DNA of 6,864 nucleotides from an uncultured Oscillospiraceae bacterium (GTDB lineage Bacteria > Bacillota > Clostridia > Oscillospirales > Oscillospiraceae): assembly GCA_905233595.1 (NCBI GenBank), contig CAJOFI010000103.1:7827-14690 (forward strand). The letters are read 5' to 3'. The notes under the pieces are model-generated. The model ran no database searches, was not told the DNA's origin, and saw only the letters and a program-made list of their open reading frames with translations. Of the stretch, positions 5,443 through 6,864 are shown in pieces. Numbering within the stretch: position 1 is the first letter of the stretch; the number at the start of each line of letters is the position of its first letter. Both the position numbers and the translations under genes were made by a program.

Positions 5443-5457
5443 ATGGAGGTATAATTC

Positions 5458-6864
5458 GTGAAAAAGAATCTTTTCAAGCTCCTGTCCATGGCGCTCGTCG
5501 TGTGCATGGTGCTGAGCCTCGGCGGCACCGCGTTCGCGGACGATCTGACGAGCGGCGACAAGAGCAAGGTGCAGTGGAGCGGCACCGACATCGACTACAC
5601 CCCCGGCGACGGCGAAGTGAACATCCAGTGGGTGAACGAAGGCGTCTCTATCAATAACGATACGGATAACGATGCTTCGATCACTGTAAACGGCAACGTA
5701 ACGCAAAGTGGAAGCGGAACGATGACATATGTCGTCGCAGTTTATTCTGAGTCCTTCGGCACAGGCGAAAGCTCCATTGTCGTGAACGGCAACGTAAAGG
5801 CGGAAAACGTTAATGGGCCTTCATACGGCGTATATACTGATAGTCAAGACGGAAATGCAAGTTCGGAAATCAATGGCAACGTAGACGCAAGCTCCACGGA
5901 TGGTGGTGTATGCGCAGTTTATCTTGGAACGAGAGAAGCAGGCAGCGCGAAAGCCCAGCTCAACGGTGACGCAACTGCCGCTTCCACGAATAACGAAGCA
6001 TACGCAGTTTGCGTAAATGCGAACGGTGACGGCGAAGTGAATGCCGAGATCAGCGGTGACGCAACTGCCGCTTCCACCAAATTCAAAGCATACGCGGTTT
6101 GGGTATCTTTGCATAATAACAGCAAAGTGAATGCCGAGATCAGCGGTGACGCAACTGCCACTTCCACCGAAGACGATGCATATGCGGTTTACGTTGAAGG
6201 ATATGATAACAGCGAAACGAACGTTCAGGTTCAGGGCAGCGCCTCCGCCGAGGGCAAAGATTACGTTGCGGGTATTTACGTGGAAGGTTATGGTGAATCA
6301 ACGTCCAACGTCACGGTAGGCGGTGACGTGTCGAGCAGCGGAGATGGCGCTTGCGTTTATTTTGATACCAATACCGCGAAGATCAATCTCGTGATCGGCG
6401 GCACGCTCAAAAACAGCAGCGAGTATGAGCAGGAAGCTCCGCTTTATGTGGCAGCATGTTGGGATAACGAGGAAGACGAGAAGAATCTCGGCGTGACCGT
6501 CTGGCAGATCGAGCCGAGCCAAAACGGGGACTATCTTCTGTGTGAAAACTATGGCGACCTCGACGAGGAAACCGTTGCCAATGCGATCCTGTCCGCCATC
6601 AACTACATCATCAAGACCAACGACGAAGAGGGCAAATCCAGCCTGGAGGGCGTGACCGAGGTCGCGGGCTATCAGACCGCCCACGAGGGCGACACCGTCA
6701 CCGTCAGGGCGGCGGAGGGCTACACCCTCAACAGCGTGAAGAACGACGGCAAGGAGATTGAGCTTGTCAAGCAGGCCGACGGCAGCTACACCCTCTTCGT
6801 GCCCGTGGGCGGCGGCGTGAACCTGATTCTCGACCTGAGCGCCATCGTCGCCGAGAATCCTGAG
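5458..6864 (+). CDS. Secreted repeat protein with predicted beta-solenoid, 3' end outside the window
   Basis: The frame opens with GTG at 5458, seven bases after GGAGGT (5445-5450), and stays open to the right edge (469 codons). Residues 1-27 form a clear Sec signal peptide: KK near the start, a hydrophobic core (about 8-22) and a TAFA cleavage site before DDL. Residues 28-72 are polar and Asp/Gly-rich. Residues 73 to about 342 hold nine imperfect repeats of 27-34 residues built on [I/V]xGxVxASS...AYAVYV....GE. Repeats 4-6 (164-193, 194-223, 224-253) are each exactly 30 residues and nearly alike. The alternating small and beta-branched residues with NG or GD turns suggest a parallel beta-helix, as in adhesins and pectate-lyase-like surface proteins; this is inference. 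From about 370, a region with HEGDTVTVRAAEGYTLNSV and DGSYTLFVPVGGGVNLIL resembles bacterial InlB-B-repeat/Ig-like modules. No anchor is visible because the C-terminus is missing. Repeat codons are AT-richer than both ends of the gene. Function unknown. Confidence 0.85.
   Translation, partial: MKKNLFKLLSMALVVCMVLSLGGTAFADDLTSGDKSKVQWSGTDIDYTPGDGEVNIQWVNEGVSINNDTDNDASITVNGNVTQSGSGTMTYVVAVYSESFGTGESSIVVNGNVKAENVNGPSYGVYTDSQDGNASSEINGNVDASSTDGGVCAVYLGTREAGSAKAQLNGDATAASTNNEAYAVCVNANGDGEVNAEISGDATAASTKFKAYAVWVSLHNNSKVNAEISGDATATSTEDDAYAVYVEGYDNSETNVQVQGSASAEGKDYVAGIYVEGYGESTSNVTVGGDVSSSGDGACVYFDTNTAKINLVIGGTLKNSSEYEQEAPLYVAACWDNEEDEKNLGVTVWQIEPSQNGDYLLCENYGDLDEETVANAILSAINYIIKTNDEEGKSSLEGVTEVAGYQTAHEGDTVTVRAAEGYTLNSVKNDGKEIELVKQADGSYTLFVPVGGGVNLILDLSAIVAENPE
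5947..6216 (+). repeat. Three 90-bp tandem DNA repeats in the secreted-protein gene
   Basis: Units 5947-6036, 6037-6126 and 6127-6216 encode repeats 4-6. A near-identical block recurs at exact 90-base spacing: 6035-6078 matches 6125-6168 with one difference in 44 bases, and the inner core CGGTGACGCAACTGCC is at 5964, 6054 and 6144. Variable bases are concentrated in the codons between these blocks. The near-identity indicates recent duplication or gene conversion. Confidence 0.88.

Noticed and set aside
5821..6167. Minus-strand ORFs opposite the repeats of the secreted protein
   Set aside because: Their repetitive peptides are reverse readings of the 90-bp repeats; the plus-strand frame has a signal peptide and a ribosome site.
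5947..6216. CRISPR-like array
   Set aside because: The 90-base periodic repeats are in frame inside a coding sequence, and the intervening bases also encode the repeat consensus (AYAVxV); there are no unrelated spacers or cas genes.

Overview
The window reads like a chromosomal piece from a G+C-rich Firmicute of the Clostridia type, plausibly a gut anaerobe. The signs are GGAGG-type ribosome sites before the genes, very G/C-biased third codon positions, a CIRCE heat-shock operator, intrinsic terminators with T-runs, and a Gram-positive-style signal peptide on the last gene. All genes lie on the plus strand. The lineage is an inference from style; there is no rRNA or other marker here.

Layout. 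(1) 1-408 is the 3' end of pgsA (phosphatidylglycerophosphate synthase). Its stop codon is embedded in the Shine-Dalgarno sequence of cysS. (2) 419-1817 is cysS (cysteinyl-tRNA synthetase), broken by a loss of about 53 bases close to the start. The loss removes one zinc-ligand cysteine region and shifts the frame, so the copy as written cannot make a normal enzyme; a sequence or assembly error is a live alternative. (3) 1818-2071 is a gap with two heptanucleotide repeat arrays and two terminator hairpins, the second only 17 bases before the next start codon. (4) 2072-3514 is an intact M20 amidohydrolase closely resembling AbgB (p-aminobenzoyl-glutamate hydrolase subunit B). (5) 3515-3935 is a 421-base gap with a perfect CIRCE-type operator, a promoter candidate, a dispersed-repeat-like segment and a 109-nt nested hairpin. 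(6) 3936-4373 is an Hsp20 small heat-shock protein followed by a very strong terminator. (7) 4537-5307 is tatD, with its own good promoter. (8) 5458 to the window end is the 5' part of a large secreted repeat protein, begun with GTG and still open at the right edge. It carries about nine imperfect repeats of roughly 30 residues, probably a beta-solenoid, and then a GC-rich C-terminal region.

The genes do not form one pathway. pgsA-cysS is a tightly spaced pair of housekeeping genes. The amidohydrolase, hsp20, tatD and the surface protein look like separate transcription units. The parts most worth a second look are the non-coding ones: the heptamer arrays in successive gaps, the CIRCE and 109-nt element ahead of hsp20, the hairpin just ahead of the amidohydrolase, and the 90-bp tandem repeats in the secreted protein. 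I found no CRISPR array, tRNA, rRNA, transposase, phage gene or recognisable defence system.
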